This document shows, in pieces, positions 51,484 to 59,961 of a DNA stretch of 64,000 nucleotides. A program made the translations under genes and the position numbers. The stretch spans positions 1-64,000 of the forward strand of contig JANPBT010000067.1 in assembly GCA_031430575.1 (NCBI GenBank), given 5' to 3'. Within the stretch, counting starts at the first letter, position 1; the number at the start of each line of letters is the position of its first letter. A model generated the notes under the pieces. It saw nothing but the letters and a program-made list of their open reading frames with translations, searched no databases and had not been told where the DNA came from. Source of the DNA: JANMDS01 sp031430575. Its GTDB lineage: Bacteria > Pseudomonadota > Gammaproteobacteria > Burkholderiales > Casimicrobiaceae.

Positions 51484-51843
51484 ATGTCGTTAACGCCGTA
51501 TTTCGCCGTACTCGTTTTCATCGCGGTCGGGCTCACGATCGGTTGCGTCCTTTTGCTTGTCGGCAAATTCCTCTCCCCAAATCGCCCTAGCGCTGAAAAA
51601 CTTGCGCCCTATGAGTGCGGTTTTGAGGCGTTTGAAGATGCCCGAATGAAGTTTGACGTGCGCTATTACCTAGTCGCAATTCTCTTCATTTTGTTCGATC
51701 TCGAAATCGCATTTCTCTTCCCTTGGGCGGTTGTGCTTCCAGATATTGGTGCGTTCGGCTTTTGGGCAATGATGGTTTTCCTCGGCATATTGGTGGTTGG
51801 TTTCGCCTATGAGTGGAAAAAAGGCGCGCTGGACTGGGAATAG
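51484..51843 (+). CDS. nuoA: NADH-quinone oxidoreductase subunit A
   Basis: 119 residues, three membrane helices. KLAPYECGFEAFEDARMKFDVRYYLVAILFILFDLEIAFLFPW is the family core (quoted in part: PYECGFEAF, FDVRYYLVA). Membrane-arm subunit near the quinone channel; first gene of the nuo operon, with tRNA-Leu about 100 bases upstream. Closely followed by nuoB. Confidence 0.96.
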   Translation: MSLTPYFAVLVFIAVGLTIGCVLLLVGKFLSPNRPSAEKLAPYECGFEAFEDARMKFDVRYYLVAILFILFDLEIAFLFPWAVVLPDIGAFGFWAMMVFLGILVVGFAYEWKKGALDWE

Positions 51844-51853
51844 GGCAACGATC

Positions 51854-52336
51854 GTGGCAATTGAAGGCGTTTTAGAAAAAGGTTTCGTGACGACGACTGT
51901 TGATGCGGTCGTGAATTGGTCACGCAATGGCTCAATGTGGCCGATGACGTTCGGGCTCGCGTGCTGTGCCGTAGAGATGATGCACGCTGGCGCTGCACGA
52001 TACGATTTAGATCGGTTCGGCATCGTCTTCCGGCCAAGCCCCCGTCAGTCAGACGTCATGATCGTCGCCGGTACGCTTTGCAACAAAATGGCACCCGCTT
52101 TGCGCAAGGTTTACGACCAGATGGCGGAGCCACGCTGGGTCATTTCAATGGGCTCGTGCGCAAATGGCGGTGGCTATTATCATTATTCTTATAGCGTCGT
52201 GCGTGGCTGTGATCGCATCGTGCCGGTCGATATTTATGTGCCAGGTTGCCCGCCTACGGCCGAGGCATTGCTCTACGGCATTTTGCAATTACAAAATAAA
52301 ATTCGTCGGACCAACACGATCGCGAGGGCTGCATGA
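51854..52336 (+). CDS. nuoB: NADH-quinone oxidoreductase subunit B
   Basis: 160 residues from the GTG at 51854 (VAIEGVLEKGFVTTT), the start that matches other beta-proteobacteria; an upstream ATG lies inside nuoA. N2-cluster cysteines: FGLACCAVEMM, GSCANGGGYY, VPGCPPTAE. Carries the terminal Fe-S cluster that reduces quinone. Overlaps nuoC. Confidence 0.95.
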   Translation: MAIEGVLEKGFVTTTVDAVVNWSRNGSMWPMTFGLACCAVEMMHAGAARYDLDRFGIVFRPSPRQSDVMIVAGTLCNKMAPALRKVYDQMAEPRWVISMGSCANGGGYYHYSYSVVRGCDRIVPVDIYVPGCPPTAEALLYGILQLQNKIRRTNTIARAA

Positions 52337-52929
52337 GCTCGCGTTACGAATATCCAAGCGAAGCGCAGTTTGCGGTATTGATCGATACCTGCGGCGCTAA
52401 ATTTATTGATAGCAATGGCGAGCGTACGTTAATTGTGCCCGCTGCATCTTGGCTTGTTGCGGCAAAAGTGCTGCGCGATACTGCCGGGTTGCGGTTCGAT
52501 ACGTTAGTGGATATTGCGGGTGTTGATTATCAGGGTTTTGGCGAGAGTGTGTGGGAGGGCTTGCGATTTGCTTCGGTCTATCACTTACTCTCCGTGGCTG
52601 AAAATCATCGGCTGCGTGTCCGTGTGTTTGCCCCCGATGATGCGTTTCCGGTGATCGCCTCAGTGGTCGATATTTGGGCTGGGGCAAATTGGTATGAGCG
52701 CGAAGCGTTTGATCTTTTTGGCATCATGTATGAAGGCCATCCTGATTTGCGCCGCATCTTGACAGACTACGGTTTTATCGGTCATCCGTTTCGCAAAGAT
52801 TTCCCCGTCTCGGGCAACGTTGAAATGCGTTATGACCCTGAGCAGCGCCGGGTGATTTACCAGCCGGTGACCATTGAGCCGCGCGAGATTACCCCGCGCA
52901 TCATCCGTGAGGGCTCGTACGCACACTGA
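52333..52929 (+). CDS. nuoC: NADH-quinone oxidoreductase subunit C
   Basis: 198 residues. VDIAGVDYQ, FASVYHLLSVAENHRLRVRV, WYEREAFDLFGIMYEGHPDLRRILTDYG (in parts) define the 30-kDa subunit of the connecting arm. Near the N-terminus a degenerate repeat copy reads IDTCGAKFIDSNGER, two bases off consensus. It overlaps nuoB by ATGA; a perfect repeat copy lies between it and nuoD. Confidence 0.95.
   Translation: MSSRYEYPSEAQFAVLIDTCGAKFIDSNGERTLIVPAASWLVAAKVLRDTAGLRFDTLVDIAGVDYQGFGESVWEGLRFASVYHLLSVAENHRLRVRVFAPDDAFPVIASVVDIWAGANWYEREAFDLFGIMYEGHPDLRRILTDYGFIGHPFRKDFPVSGNVEMRYDPEQRRVIYQPVTIEPREITPRIIREGSYAH
52385..52403 (+). repeat. 19-bp dispersed repeat, degenerate
   Basis: nuoC, ATACCTGCGGCGCTAAATT, read DTCGAKF. 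Confidence 0.65.
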
Positions 52930-52936
52930 GGCGCAC

Positions 52937-52955
52937 TAATCTGCGCCGCAGGTAC
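52937..52955 (-). repeat. 19-bp dispersed repeat
   Basis: Between nuoC and nuoD. Confidence 0.92.
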
Positions 52956-52969
52956 GGATAAAAACTGAC

Positions 52970-54223
52970 ATGGCAGAAATAAAAAACTACACAATGAACT
53001 TCGGTCCGCAGCATCCTGCGGCGCACGGCGTATTGCGCTTAGTGCTCGAGCTCGATGGCGAAGTGATTCAGCGCGCCGACCCGCATATCGGGTTATTGCA
53101 TCGGGCGACCGAAAAGTTGGCAGAAAGTAAAACCTATATTCAGTCACTTCCTTATATGGATCGACTGGATTACGTATCGATGATGTGCAATGAGCATGCC
53201 TACGTGCTCGCGATTGAAAAATTACTCGGTCTGCCCGTACCTGAACGGGCGCAATACATCCGCGTCATGTTTGATGAAGTCACGCGACTGCTCAATCACT
53301 TGCTTTGGCTTGGTTGCCACGCGCTTGACGTCGGTGCGATGACCGCTTTTTTGTATTCGTTTCGCGAGCGCGAAGATTTGTTTGACGCGTATGAAGCCGT
53401 TTCAGGCGCACGCATGCACGCGGCCTACTACCGACCAGGTGGCGTCTATCGCGATTTGCCAGACGCGATGCCACAATACACCGCGACTAAGATTCATAAC
53501 GCAACTGCAATTAAGCGGATGAATAGCAATCGTGGCGGATCATTACTTGATTTTCTGGATGATTTCGTTGGGCGATTCCCAAAGCTCGTCGACGAATACG
53601 AGACCTTGCTTACCGACAACCGCATTTGGAAGCAGCGCACCGTGGGCATCGGCGTCGTCGATCCAGAGCGCGCTAAATCATTAGGCTTCACCGGCCCGAT
53701 GTTGCGCGGCTCAGGCGTGCCTTGGGATTTGCGCAAAAAGCAGCCTTATGAAGTCTACGCAAAGCTAGATTTTGATATTCCGGTCGGCGTCAATGGCGAT
53801 TGTTATGATCGCTACTTGGTGCGCATGGAAGAGATGCGCCAGTCTAATCGCATCATCAAGCAGTGTATTGATTGGCTGCGGGTTAATCCGGGCCCTGTAA
53901 TCTCAAGCAATCAAAAAGTATCACCGCCGAGTCGCGAAGGCATGAAAGAAAACATGGAGGATTTAATCCACCATTTCAAGCTCTTTACAGAAGGCATGCA
54001 CGTGCCTCCGGGTGAGGCGTATGCAGCGGTCGAGCATCCCAAAGGTGAATTCGGCGTGTATATCGTTTCTGATGGTGCAAACAAACCTTATCGCGTAAAG
54101 CTGCGCGCGCCAGGCTTCCCGCATTTGGCCGCGCTCGATGAAATGTCCCGTGGCCATATGATCGCGGATGTCGTCGCAATTATTGGCACGCAAGATATTG
54201 TTTTTGGTGAGATTGATCGGTAG
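52970..54223 (+). CDS. nuoD: NADH-quinone oxidoreductase subunit D
   Basis: 417 residues. NFGPQHPAAHGVLRLVLEL is the quinone-site motif (His), PHIGLLHRATEKLAE follows, and LYSFREREDLFD and MRGSGVPWDLRK-like LRGSGVPWDLRKKQPYE are family blocks. Together with NuoB it forms the quinone pocket. No repeat copy; HPAAHG looks similar at DNA level but is the family's own motif. Confidence 0.96.
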   Translation: MAEIKNYTMNFGPQHPAAHGVLRLVLELDGEVIQRADPHIGLLHRATEKLAESKTYIQSLPYMDRLDYVSMMCNEHAYVLAIEKLLGLPVPERAQYIRVMFDEVTRLLNHLLWLGCHALDVGAMTAFLYSFREREDLFDAYEAVSGARMHAAYYRPGGVYRDLPDAMPQYTATKIHNATAIKRMNSNRGGSLLDFLDDFVGRFPKLVDEYETLLTDNRIWKQRTVGIGVVDPERAKSLGFTGPMLRGSGVPWDLRKKQPYEVYAKLDFDIPVGVNGDCYDRYLVRMEEMRQSNRIIKQCIDWLRVNPGPVISSNQKVSPPSREGMKENMEDLIHHFKLFTEGMHVPPGEAYAAVEHPKGEFGVYIVSDGANKPYRVKLRAPGFPHLAALDEMSRGHMIADVVAIIGTQDIVFGEIDR

Positions 54224-54226
54224 CGT

Positions 54227-54703
54227 ATGGCACTTTCAAACGAGTCTAATCAAAAAATTGCGCGTGAAGTTGCAAAATATCCAACCGATCAAAAGCAGTC
54301 GGCGGTAATGGCGGCGCTCACGATTGCCCAAGATGAGCGCGGCTGGCTTTCGACCGAGACCATCGATGATGTGGCCGCAATCCTCTCGATGTCCTCCATC
54401 GCGGTGTATGAAGTCGCGTCGTTTTATGTGATGTACAACTTAAAGCCGATCGGAAAATACAAGCTAACGGTTTGCACCAATCTGCCGTGCGCCCTCAATG
54501 GCGGCACGCATGCGGCTGAATACCTGCGGTGCAGATTAGGCATTAACTTCGGCGAAACGACCACAGATGGTCTCTACACAATGCAAGAAGGCGAATGCCA
54601 AGGCAATTGCGATTCAGCACCTTGCCTCATGGTTAATAACAAGCGCTTATGCAACCGCATGAGCAATGAGCGAATTGATGCGATGTTGGCGGAGTTGACC
54701 TAA
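54227..54703 (+). CDS. nuoE: NADH-quinone oxidoreductase subunit E
   Basis: 158 residues of the thioredoxin-like [2Fe-2S] subunit. Ligands CTNLPC (about 84 and 89) and GECQGNCD (about 125 and 129). A repeat copy with one changed core base reads EYLRCRLGINFGE at about residue 100, where the family has EYLxxKLGI. The change replaces a central Arg with Cys. This and one Bug protein are the only arginine-frame uses of the repeat. Confidence 0.95.
   Translation: MALSNESNQKIAREVAKYPTDQKQSAVMAALTIAQDERGWLSTETIDDVAAILSMSSIAVYEVASFYVMYNLKPIGKYKLTVCTNLPCALNGGTHAAEYLRCRLGINFGETTTDGLYTMQEGECQGNCDSAPCLMVNNKRLCNRMSNERIDAMLAELT
54520..54538 (+). repeat. 19-bp dispersed repeat, one core mismatch
   Basis: nuoE, ATACCTGCGGTGCAGATTA, read YLRCRL. 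Confidence 0.8.
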
Positions 54704-54705
54704 CC

Positions 54706-56073
54706 ATGAATGCACGCGTAGATATATATCAAAAAGTTGCCTTGCCCGCACTGACCCAATTCGTTGGCGAAGCGTTGCCTTTCGATGCGGCGAAGTATGG
54801 CCCGGATGCCCTAATTATGAAGGGCTGCAATGGCGCGAATTGGAGCATCAAAGACTACATTGCCCGTGGCGGCTACAGTGCTCTTCGCAAAATTTTGACC
54901 GAAAAAATTTCGCAAGAAGATGTCATTGCCGAAGTCAAAAAATCAGCGTTGCGCGGTCGCGGCGGCGCAGGCTTCCCGACGGGATTGAAGTGGAGCTTTA
55001 TGCCCCGTCAGTTCCCGGGTCAAAAATACTTGGTCTGCAATTCCGACGAAGGCGAGCCCGGTACCTGCAAAGACCGCGATATCATCAACTACAACCCGCA
55101 TAGCATCATCGAAGGAATGGCAATTGCCTCCTATGCGATGGGGATTACCGTGGGCTACAACTATATTCACGGCGAAATCTGGGAAGCCTATGATCGCTTT
55201 GAAGCCGCGCTCGAAGAAGCTCGTAAAGAAGGCTTTTTGGGTGACAATATTTTAGGCAGCGGCTTTAACTTTCAGTTGCATGGGCACCACGGTTACGGCG
55301 CTTATATCTGCGGCGAAGAAACAGCGCTACTTGAATCGCTCGAAGGTAAAAAAGGCCAGCCGCGCTTCAAGCCGCCATTCCCTGCGAGCTTCGGTTTGTA
55401 TGGCAAGCCGACCACCATTAACAATACTGAAACCTTTGCTGCGGTGCCCTTCATCTTTCAAATTGGTGGCGAAGCCTACTTGAATTTAGGCAGACCTAAC
55501 AATGGCGGCACTAAGCTGTTTTCGGTGTCTGGCGATGTGGCGCGTCCGGGGAATTTTGAAGTCAAGATGGGCACACCGTTCGCGCATTTGCTCGAAATGG
55601 CTGGCGGAATGAAGCCGGGGCGTACGATCAAAGCGGTGATTCCGGGCGGATCGTCGATGCCAGTCATCCCCGGTGCCCAGATGATGCAAACCGATATGGA
55701 TTACGACTCTATTGCCAAAGCCGGATCAATGCTCGGCTCCGGCGCAGTGATCGTCATGGACGATAGCCGTTGTATGGTGAAGTCGCTATTGCGGTTGGCG
55801 TATTTCTATTTCGAAGAATCATGCGGGCAGTGCACTCCGTGTCGCGAGGGCACTGGCTGGCTTTATCGCATCATTTACCGCATCGAAAACGGCGAAGGCC
55901 GCAAAGAAGACCTCGATCTGCTGAACTCGATTGCCGATAACATCCAAGGCCGCACGATTTGCGCTTTAGGCGATGCAGCGGCCATGCCTGTGCGTGCATT
56001 CATCAAGCACTACCGCGCAGAATTTGAATATCACATCGAGCACAAACGCTGCTTGGTCGCTCCCTACACTTGA
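54706..56073 (+). CDS. nuoF: NADH-quinone oxidoreductase subunit F
   Basis: 455 residues. GRGGAGFPTGLKWSF binds NADH, CNSDEGEPGTCKDRD and YICGEETALLESLEGK bind FMN, and CGQCTPCREGTGW with a later ICALGDAAA Cys hold the N3 [4Fe-4S] cluster. NADH-oxidising subunit of the peripheral arm. Free of repeat copies. Confidence 0.96.
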   Translation: MNARVDIYQKVALPALTQFVGEALPFDAAKYGPDALIMKGCNGANWSIKDYIARGGYSALRKILTEKISQEDVIAEVKKSALRGRGGAGFPTGLKWSFMPRQFPGQKYLVCNSDEGEPGTCKDRDIINYNPHSIIEGMAIASYAMGITVGYNYIHGEIWEAYDRFEAALEEARKEGFLGDNILGSGFNFQLHGHHGYGAYICGEETALLESLEGKKGQPRFKPPFPASFGLYGKPTTINNTETFAAVPFIFQIGGEAYLNLGRPNNGGTKLFSVSGDVARPGNFEVKMGTPFAHLLEMAGGMKPGRTIKAVIPGGSSMPVIPGAQMMQTDMDYDSIAKAGSMLGSGAVIVMDDSRCMVKSLLRLAYFYFEESCGQCTPCREGTGWLYRIIYRIENGEGRKEDLDLLNSIADNIQGRTICALGDAAAMPVRAFIKHYRAEFEYHIEHKRCLVAPYT

Positions 56074-56076
56074 TTC

Positions 56077-58380
56077 ATGGCTATTCTAAATCTCGAAATC
56101 GACGGTAAACCCGTGCAAGTGCCGCAAGGCAGCACGGTGATGGATGCCACCAATCAAGTCGGCGCCTACGTGCCGCATTTTTGCTATCACAAGAAATTGT
56201 CGATAGCAGCCAATTGCCGGATGTGCTTGGTTCAAGTTGAAAAAGCACCTAAACCACTACCCGCCTGCGCGACCCCGGTCACCGAAGGCATGAAGGTTTC
56301 AACAACCAGCGATTACGCAAAAAACGCCCAAAAGAGTGTGATGGAGTTTTTACTCATCAATCACCCACTTGATTGCCCAATCTGCGATCAAGGCGGCGAA
56401 TGTCAACTGCAAGATCTAGCGGTCGGCTACGGTAAATCCGGTTCACGTTACCAAGAAGAAAAACGCGTTGTTTTTCATAAAAATATTGGCCCGCTGATTT
56501 CGATGGAAGAAATGAGCCGGTGCATCCATTGCACCCGTTGCGTTCGCTTCGGTCAAGAAGTCGCCGGCGTGATGGAGCTCGGCATGGGCGGGCGCGGCGA
56601 GCATAGCGAGATTCAATCGTTTGTCGGCCGCACCGTCGATAGCGAGCTTTCGGGCAATATGATTGATATTTGCCCAGTCGGAGCGCTCACGTCTAAGCCG
56701 TTTCGCTATGCAGCACGCACGTGGGAGTTGCAGCGTAAGCGCTCTGTAAGCCCGCACGATGGTGTTGGCGCAAATTTGACTGTGCAAACCAAAGCTAATC
56801 AGGTCATGCGGGTATTGCCTTTTGAAAACGAAGCGATTAATGAATGCTGGATCTCTGATCGAGACCGTTTCAGCTACGAAGGCTTAAATAGCGACGATCG
56901 TCTGACATCGCCCATGGTGAAGCAAAACGGCGTGTGGCAGCAAGCCACCTGGCAGCAAGCCCTTGAGTATGTTTCACATGCGTTAGGCGATGTGAAAGCC
57001 ACCCACGGCAGCGACGCCATCGCAATGCTGGCAAGCCCGACGGCGACCCTTGAAGAACTCTTCTTGCTACGAAAGTTAGCCGACGCACTTGGTACGCCGC
57101 ATCTCGATGCCCGTCCGCGTGTGGCGGATGCTCGCTTAGATGTCGATCGCACGCGGGTGCCATTTCTCGGGTTGAAGCTTACGGAAATTAATAAACTCAC
57201 CCGGGTCATGGTCATTGGTGCATCACTGCGCCACGAGCAGCCGCTCATTACCGCGCGGATTCGGCAAGCGGTAAAAAAAGGCTGCCAGCTTTCTATCGTG
57301 AATCCGCTTGACGATGATCCTCTTATGCCGGTTACGGCAAAGGCGATCGTCGCGCCATCAAAAATTGTGAGCACCTTGGTCGCGCTTGATGCCGCTGTCG
57401 CCGCCCGTAAGGCGGGCTCGCCAATTACAGAATCAAACGCTGCGATTAATGAAATCGCAGCGAGCTTAGCATCCGGCAAGTCCAGCGCGATTTTTGTGGG
57501 TGAAATCGCGTTAAACGCTGCGGATGCCGCCGATATCGAATACGCAGCCGCCAATTTGGCGCATACCTGCGGCGCAGTTTTTGGTCGTTTTGCAGCGGCT
57601 GGAAATACAGTTGGCGCGCATATCGTTGGTGCGACAGGCGCGCTCTCACTTGCCCATGCCGCAAAGCCCTCCAAAGCGATGTTGTTGTGGAACGTTGAGG
57701 CTGATCTCGATACTGCCGCAGGCACTGACTTGGTTAAAGCCCTTGCAAACGCCGGTACCGTAATTGCCTGCACCACACACAAAAATAGCGCCCAAGCCTA
57801 CGCTGACGTGATGTTGCCAATCGCAGCGTTCACCGAAACTTCAGGCACTTACGTTAATTGCGAAGGCACTGCGCAAGCAGTGCAAGCCGCCGTCAAGCCT
57901 GCTGGCGATTCAAGGCCCGGTTGGAAATTGCTGCGTGTTTTAGCCGAAATGGCAGGCGCTAAAAACGTCGCCTTCGATACCAGCGAAGCGGTTGCCGCGG
58001 CGGCATTGCCTGCAGGCTGGGAATCACGTCTGTCAAATGCAGTAGCCGCACCAAAAGGCGCAGCATCTACTGCCAGCGGCATTGAGCGTATTGCCGATCA
58101 ACCCATCTATCAATCTGATCTGCTCGTGCGTCGCGCCTCGGCATTGCAAAAAGCCGGTATGTCAAAAATACCTGCGGCGCAGATTTCGCCCGATATTGCT
58201 CAAAATTTAGGGCTCGAGGCGACCGGTCGCGTTCGCATCACGCAAGGCGGCGGCAGTTGTGAAGTTGATGCTGCCATCAATCTGAAATTGCCTGCGCGGT
58301 GTGTGCGTATTCCGATGGGGCAGAGTGCGACTTCGACGCTTGGTAATACCTGCGGCGCAGTTTCTGTGGAGCGCGTGTAA
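56077..58380 (+). CDS. nuoG: NADH-quinone oxidoreductase subunit G
   Basis: 767 residues. The N-terminal third carries the Fe-S ligands: FCYHKKLSIAANCRMCLV, HPLDCPICDQGGECQLQDLA, CIHCTRCVRFGQEV, DICPVGALTSKPF. The C-terminal molybdopterin-oxidoreductase-like part is much less conserved and holds three repeat copies, read as HTCGAVFG (about 497), KIPAAQISP (about 698) and NTCGAVSVERV at the C-terminus. The first two-thirds have none. Peripheral arm of complex I. Confidence 0.95.
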   Translation: MAILNLEIDGKPVQVPQGSTVMDATNQVGAYVPHFCYHKKLSIAANCRMCLVQVEKAPKPLPACATPVTEGMKVSTTSDYAKNAQKSVMEFLLINHPLDCPICDQGGECQLQDLAVGYGKSGSRYQEEKRVVFHKNIGPLISMEEMSRCIHCTRCVRFGQEVAGVMELGMGGRGEHSEIQSFVGRTVDSELSGNMIDICPVGALTSKPFRYAARTWELQRKRSVSPHDGVGANLTVQTKANQVMRVLPFENEAINECWISDRDRFSYEGLNSDDRLTSPMVKQNGVWQQATWQQALEYVSHALGDVKATHGSDAIAMLASPTATLEELFLLRKLADALGTPHLDARPRVADARLDVDRTRVPFLGLKLTEINKLTRVMVIGASLRHEQPLITARIRQAVKKGCQLSIVNPLDDDPLMPVTAKAIVAPSKIVSTLVALDAAVAARKAGSPITESNAAINEIAASLASGKSSAIFVGEIALNAADAADIEYAAANLAHTCGAVFGRFAAAGNTVGAHIVGATGALSLAHAAKPSKAMLLWNVEADLDTAAGTDLVKALANAGTVIACTTHKNSAQAYADVMLPIAAFTETSGTYVNCEGTAQAVQAAVKPAGDSRPGWKLLRVLAEMAGAKNVAFDTSEAVAAAALPAGWESRLSNAVAAPKGAASTASGIERIADQPIYQSDLLVRRASALQKAGMSKIPAAQISPDIAQNLGLEATGRVRITQGGGSCEVDAAINLKLPARCVRIPMGQSATSTLGNTCGAVSVERV
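57563..57581 (+). repeat. 19-bp dispersed repeat
   Basis: nuoG, read HTCGAVF. Confidence 0.92.
58168..58186 (+). repeat. 19-bp dispersed repeat
   Basis: nuoG, read KIPAAQIS; full consensus. Confidence 0.93.
58346..58364 (+). repeat. 19-bp dispersed repeat
   Basis: nuoG C-terminus, read NTCGAVS. Confidence 0.92.
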
Positions 58381-59454
58381 ATGGCGGTCGAACTTACCCC
58401 ACTCGCGCAGGTTTTTGGGAATCAATATCTCGAAATCCAATATACGGTCTGGACGCTGCTCAAGATCGTGGCCATCTGCGTTCCGGTGATTTTGTGCGTT
58501 GCGTTCCTCACGCTCTGGGAGCGCAAAGTCATCGGCTGGATGCAATCGCGCATTGGCCCCAATCGGGTAGGGCCGTTTGGCCTGTTACAGCCGTTTGCCG
58601 ATGTGTTGAAGCTCCTGCTCAAAGAAGTGATTATCCCGACCGGCTCTAGCAAAGGACTTTTCATCATCGCGCCATTGCTCGCACTCGCGCCTGCACTCGC
58701 GGCGTGGGCCGTTGTACCGTTTAGCGATACGCTGGTTCTTGCCGATATCAACGTCGGATTGCTCTACATCTTGGCCATGACTTCGGTTGCTGTGTATGGC
58801 GTTATCCTTGCTGGCTGGGCGTCAAACTCAAAATACGCTTTCCTCGGTTGCCTGCGCTCGGCAGCCCAAATCGTATCTTATGAAATTGCGATGGGCTTTG
58901 CGCTCGTTGGCGTTTTGATGTGTGCGAGCAGCTTAAATTTGCGAGAAATTGTTCTCGGGCAAGCGGGCGGATTGAGCCAGTGGTATTTCATCCCCTTGTT
59001 TCCACTCTTCATCGTTTACTTGATCTCCGGTATCGCAGAAACAAATCGCCATCCGTTTGACGTTGCCGAGGGTGAGTCTGAAATCGTTGCTGGTTTTCAC
59101 GTTGAGTATTCCGGCGTAACCTTCGCGCTCTTTTTTCTCGCTGAGTACGCCAACATGATTTTGGTTGCTGCACTGACCGCACTCATGTTTTTAGGGGGGT
59201 GGCTCAGTCCGTTCCCCAATTTAAATTACGTTGAAGTCTTTGATTTCAAACCTTTCGGCGACGGTTTTCCGTGGTTGTTCGCAAAGACTTTTTTTGTGCT
59301 CTTTATTTTCTTGTGGGTGCGGGCGACGTTTCCGCGCTATCGCTACGATCAAATCATGCGCTTGGGCTGGAAAGTATTCATCCCGATCACGCTTATCTGG
59401 ATCGTATTCGTCGGCGCGATGATGCAAACGCGCTGGGCTTACGTGTTCCATTGA
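58381..59454 (+). CDS. nuoH: NADH-quinone oxidoreductase subunit H
   Basis: 357 residues, eight membrane helices. WERKVIGWMQSRIGPNRVGPFG and ETNRHPFDVAEGESEIVAGFHVEYSG (in parts ETNRHPFD, EGESEIVAGF) are the quinone-tunnel loops. It begins directly at the base after the nuoG stop. No repeat copy, as for the other membrane subunits apart from the NuoJ tail. Confidence 0.96.
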   Translation: MAVELTPLAQVFGNQYLEIQYTVWTLLKIVAICVPVILCVAFLTLWERKVIGWMQSRIGPNRVGPFGLLQPFADVLKLLLKEVIIPTGSSKGLFIIAPLLALAPALAAWAVVPFSDTLVLADINVGLLYILAMTSVAVYGVILAGWASNSKYAFLGCLRSAAQIVSYEIAMGFALVGVLMCASSLNLREIVLGQAGGLSQWYFIPLFPLFIVYLISGIAETNRHPFDVAEGESEIVAGFHVEYSGVTFALFFLAEYANMILVAALTALMFLGGWLSPFPNLNYVEVFDFKPFGDGFPWLFAKTFFVLFIFLWVRATFPRYRYDQIMRLGWKVFIPITLIWIVFVGAMMQTRWAYVFH

Positions 59455-59472
59455 TTTTCATTGACCGACAAT

Positions 59473-59961
59473 ATGCAAGCTGTTAAAAATTTTTGGGCAA
59501 CTTGGATTCTCTGGGAGCTGCTGAAAGGCATGTGGCTCACACTGAAATACATGTTTAAGCCTAAGTTCACAGTTCACTTCCCAGAAGAGAAAACGCCGCA
59601 GAGCCCGCGCTTCCGGGGGCTGCACGCGCTGCGTCGCTACGAAAACGGCGAAGAGCGCTGCATCGCCTGCAAGCTTTGCGAGGCCGTGTGCCCTGCAATG
59701 GCGATCACCATTGAGTCTGAAAAGCGCGAAGACGGCACGCGGCGCACGACCCGATACGATATCGACTTAACAAAATGCATTTTTTGCGGCTTCTGCGAAG
59801 AATCGTGCCCAGTAGATTCCATCGTTGAAACGCGCATTCTTGAATACCACGGTGAAAAGCGGGGCGATCTCTACTACACCAAAGAAATGCTGCTCGCGGT
59901 CGGTGACCGCCACGAGGCTCAAATCGCAAAAGATCGCGCCCAGGACGCAAAATTCCGATGA
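59473..59961 (+). CDS. nuoI: NADH-quinone oxidoreductase subunit I
   Basis: 162 residues from the ATG at 59473 (MQAVKNFWATWIL), matching the family; an in-frame TTG four codons earlier is possible. Two [4Fe-4S] motifs, CIACKLCEAVCP and CIFCGFCEESCP, bind N6a and N6b. The last bases overlap the nuoJ start. Confidence 0.95.
   Translation: MQAVKNFWATWILWELLKGMWLTLKYMFKPKFTVHFPEEKTPQSPRFRGLHALRRYENGEERCIACKLCEAVCPAMAITIESEKREDGTRRTTRYDIDLTKCIFCGFCEESCPVDSIVETRILEYHGEKRGDLYYTKEMLLAVGDRHEAQIAKDRAQDAKFR

Noticed and set aside
53005..53030. Apparent repeat copy at the start of nuoD (CCTGCGGCGCACGG)
   Set aside because: It encodes HPAAHG, the family's own quinone-site motif, and the flanks differ from consensus.
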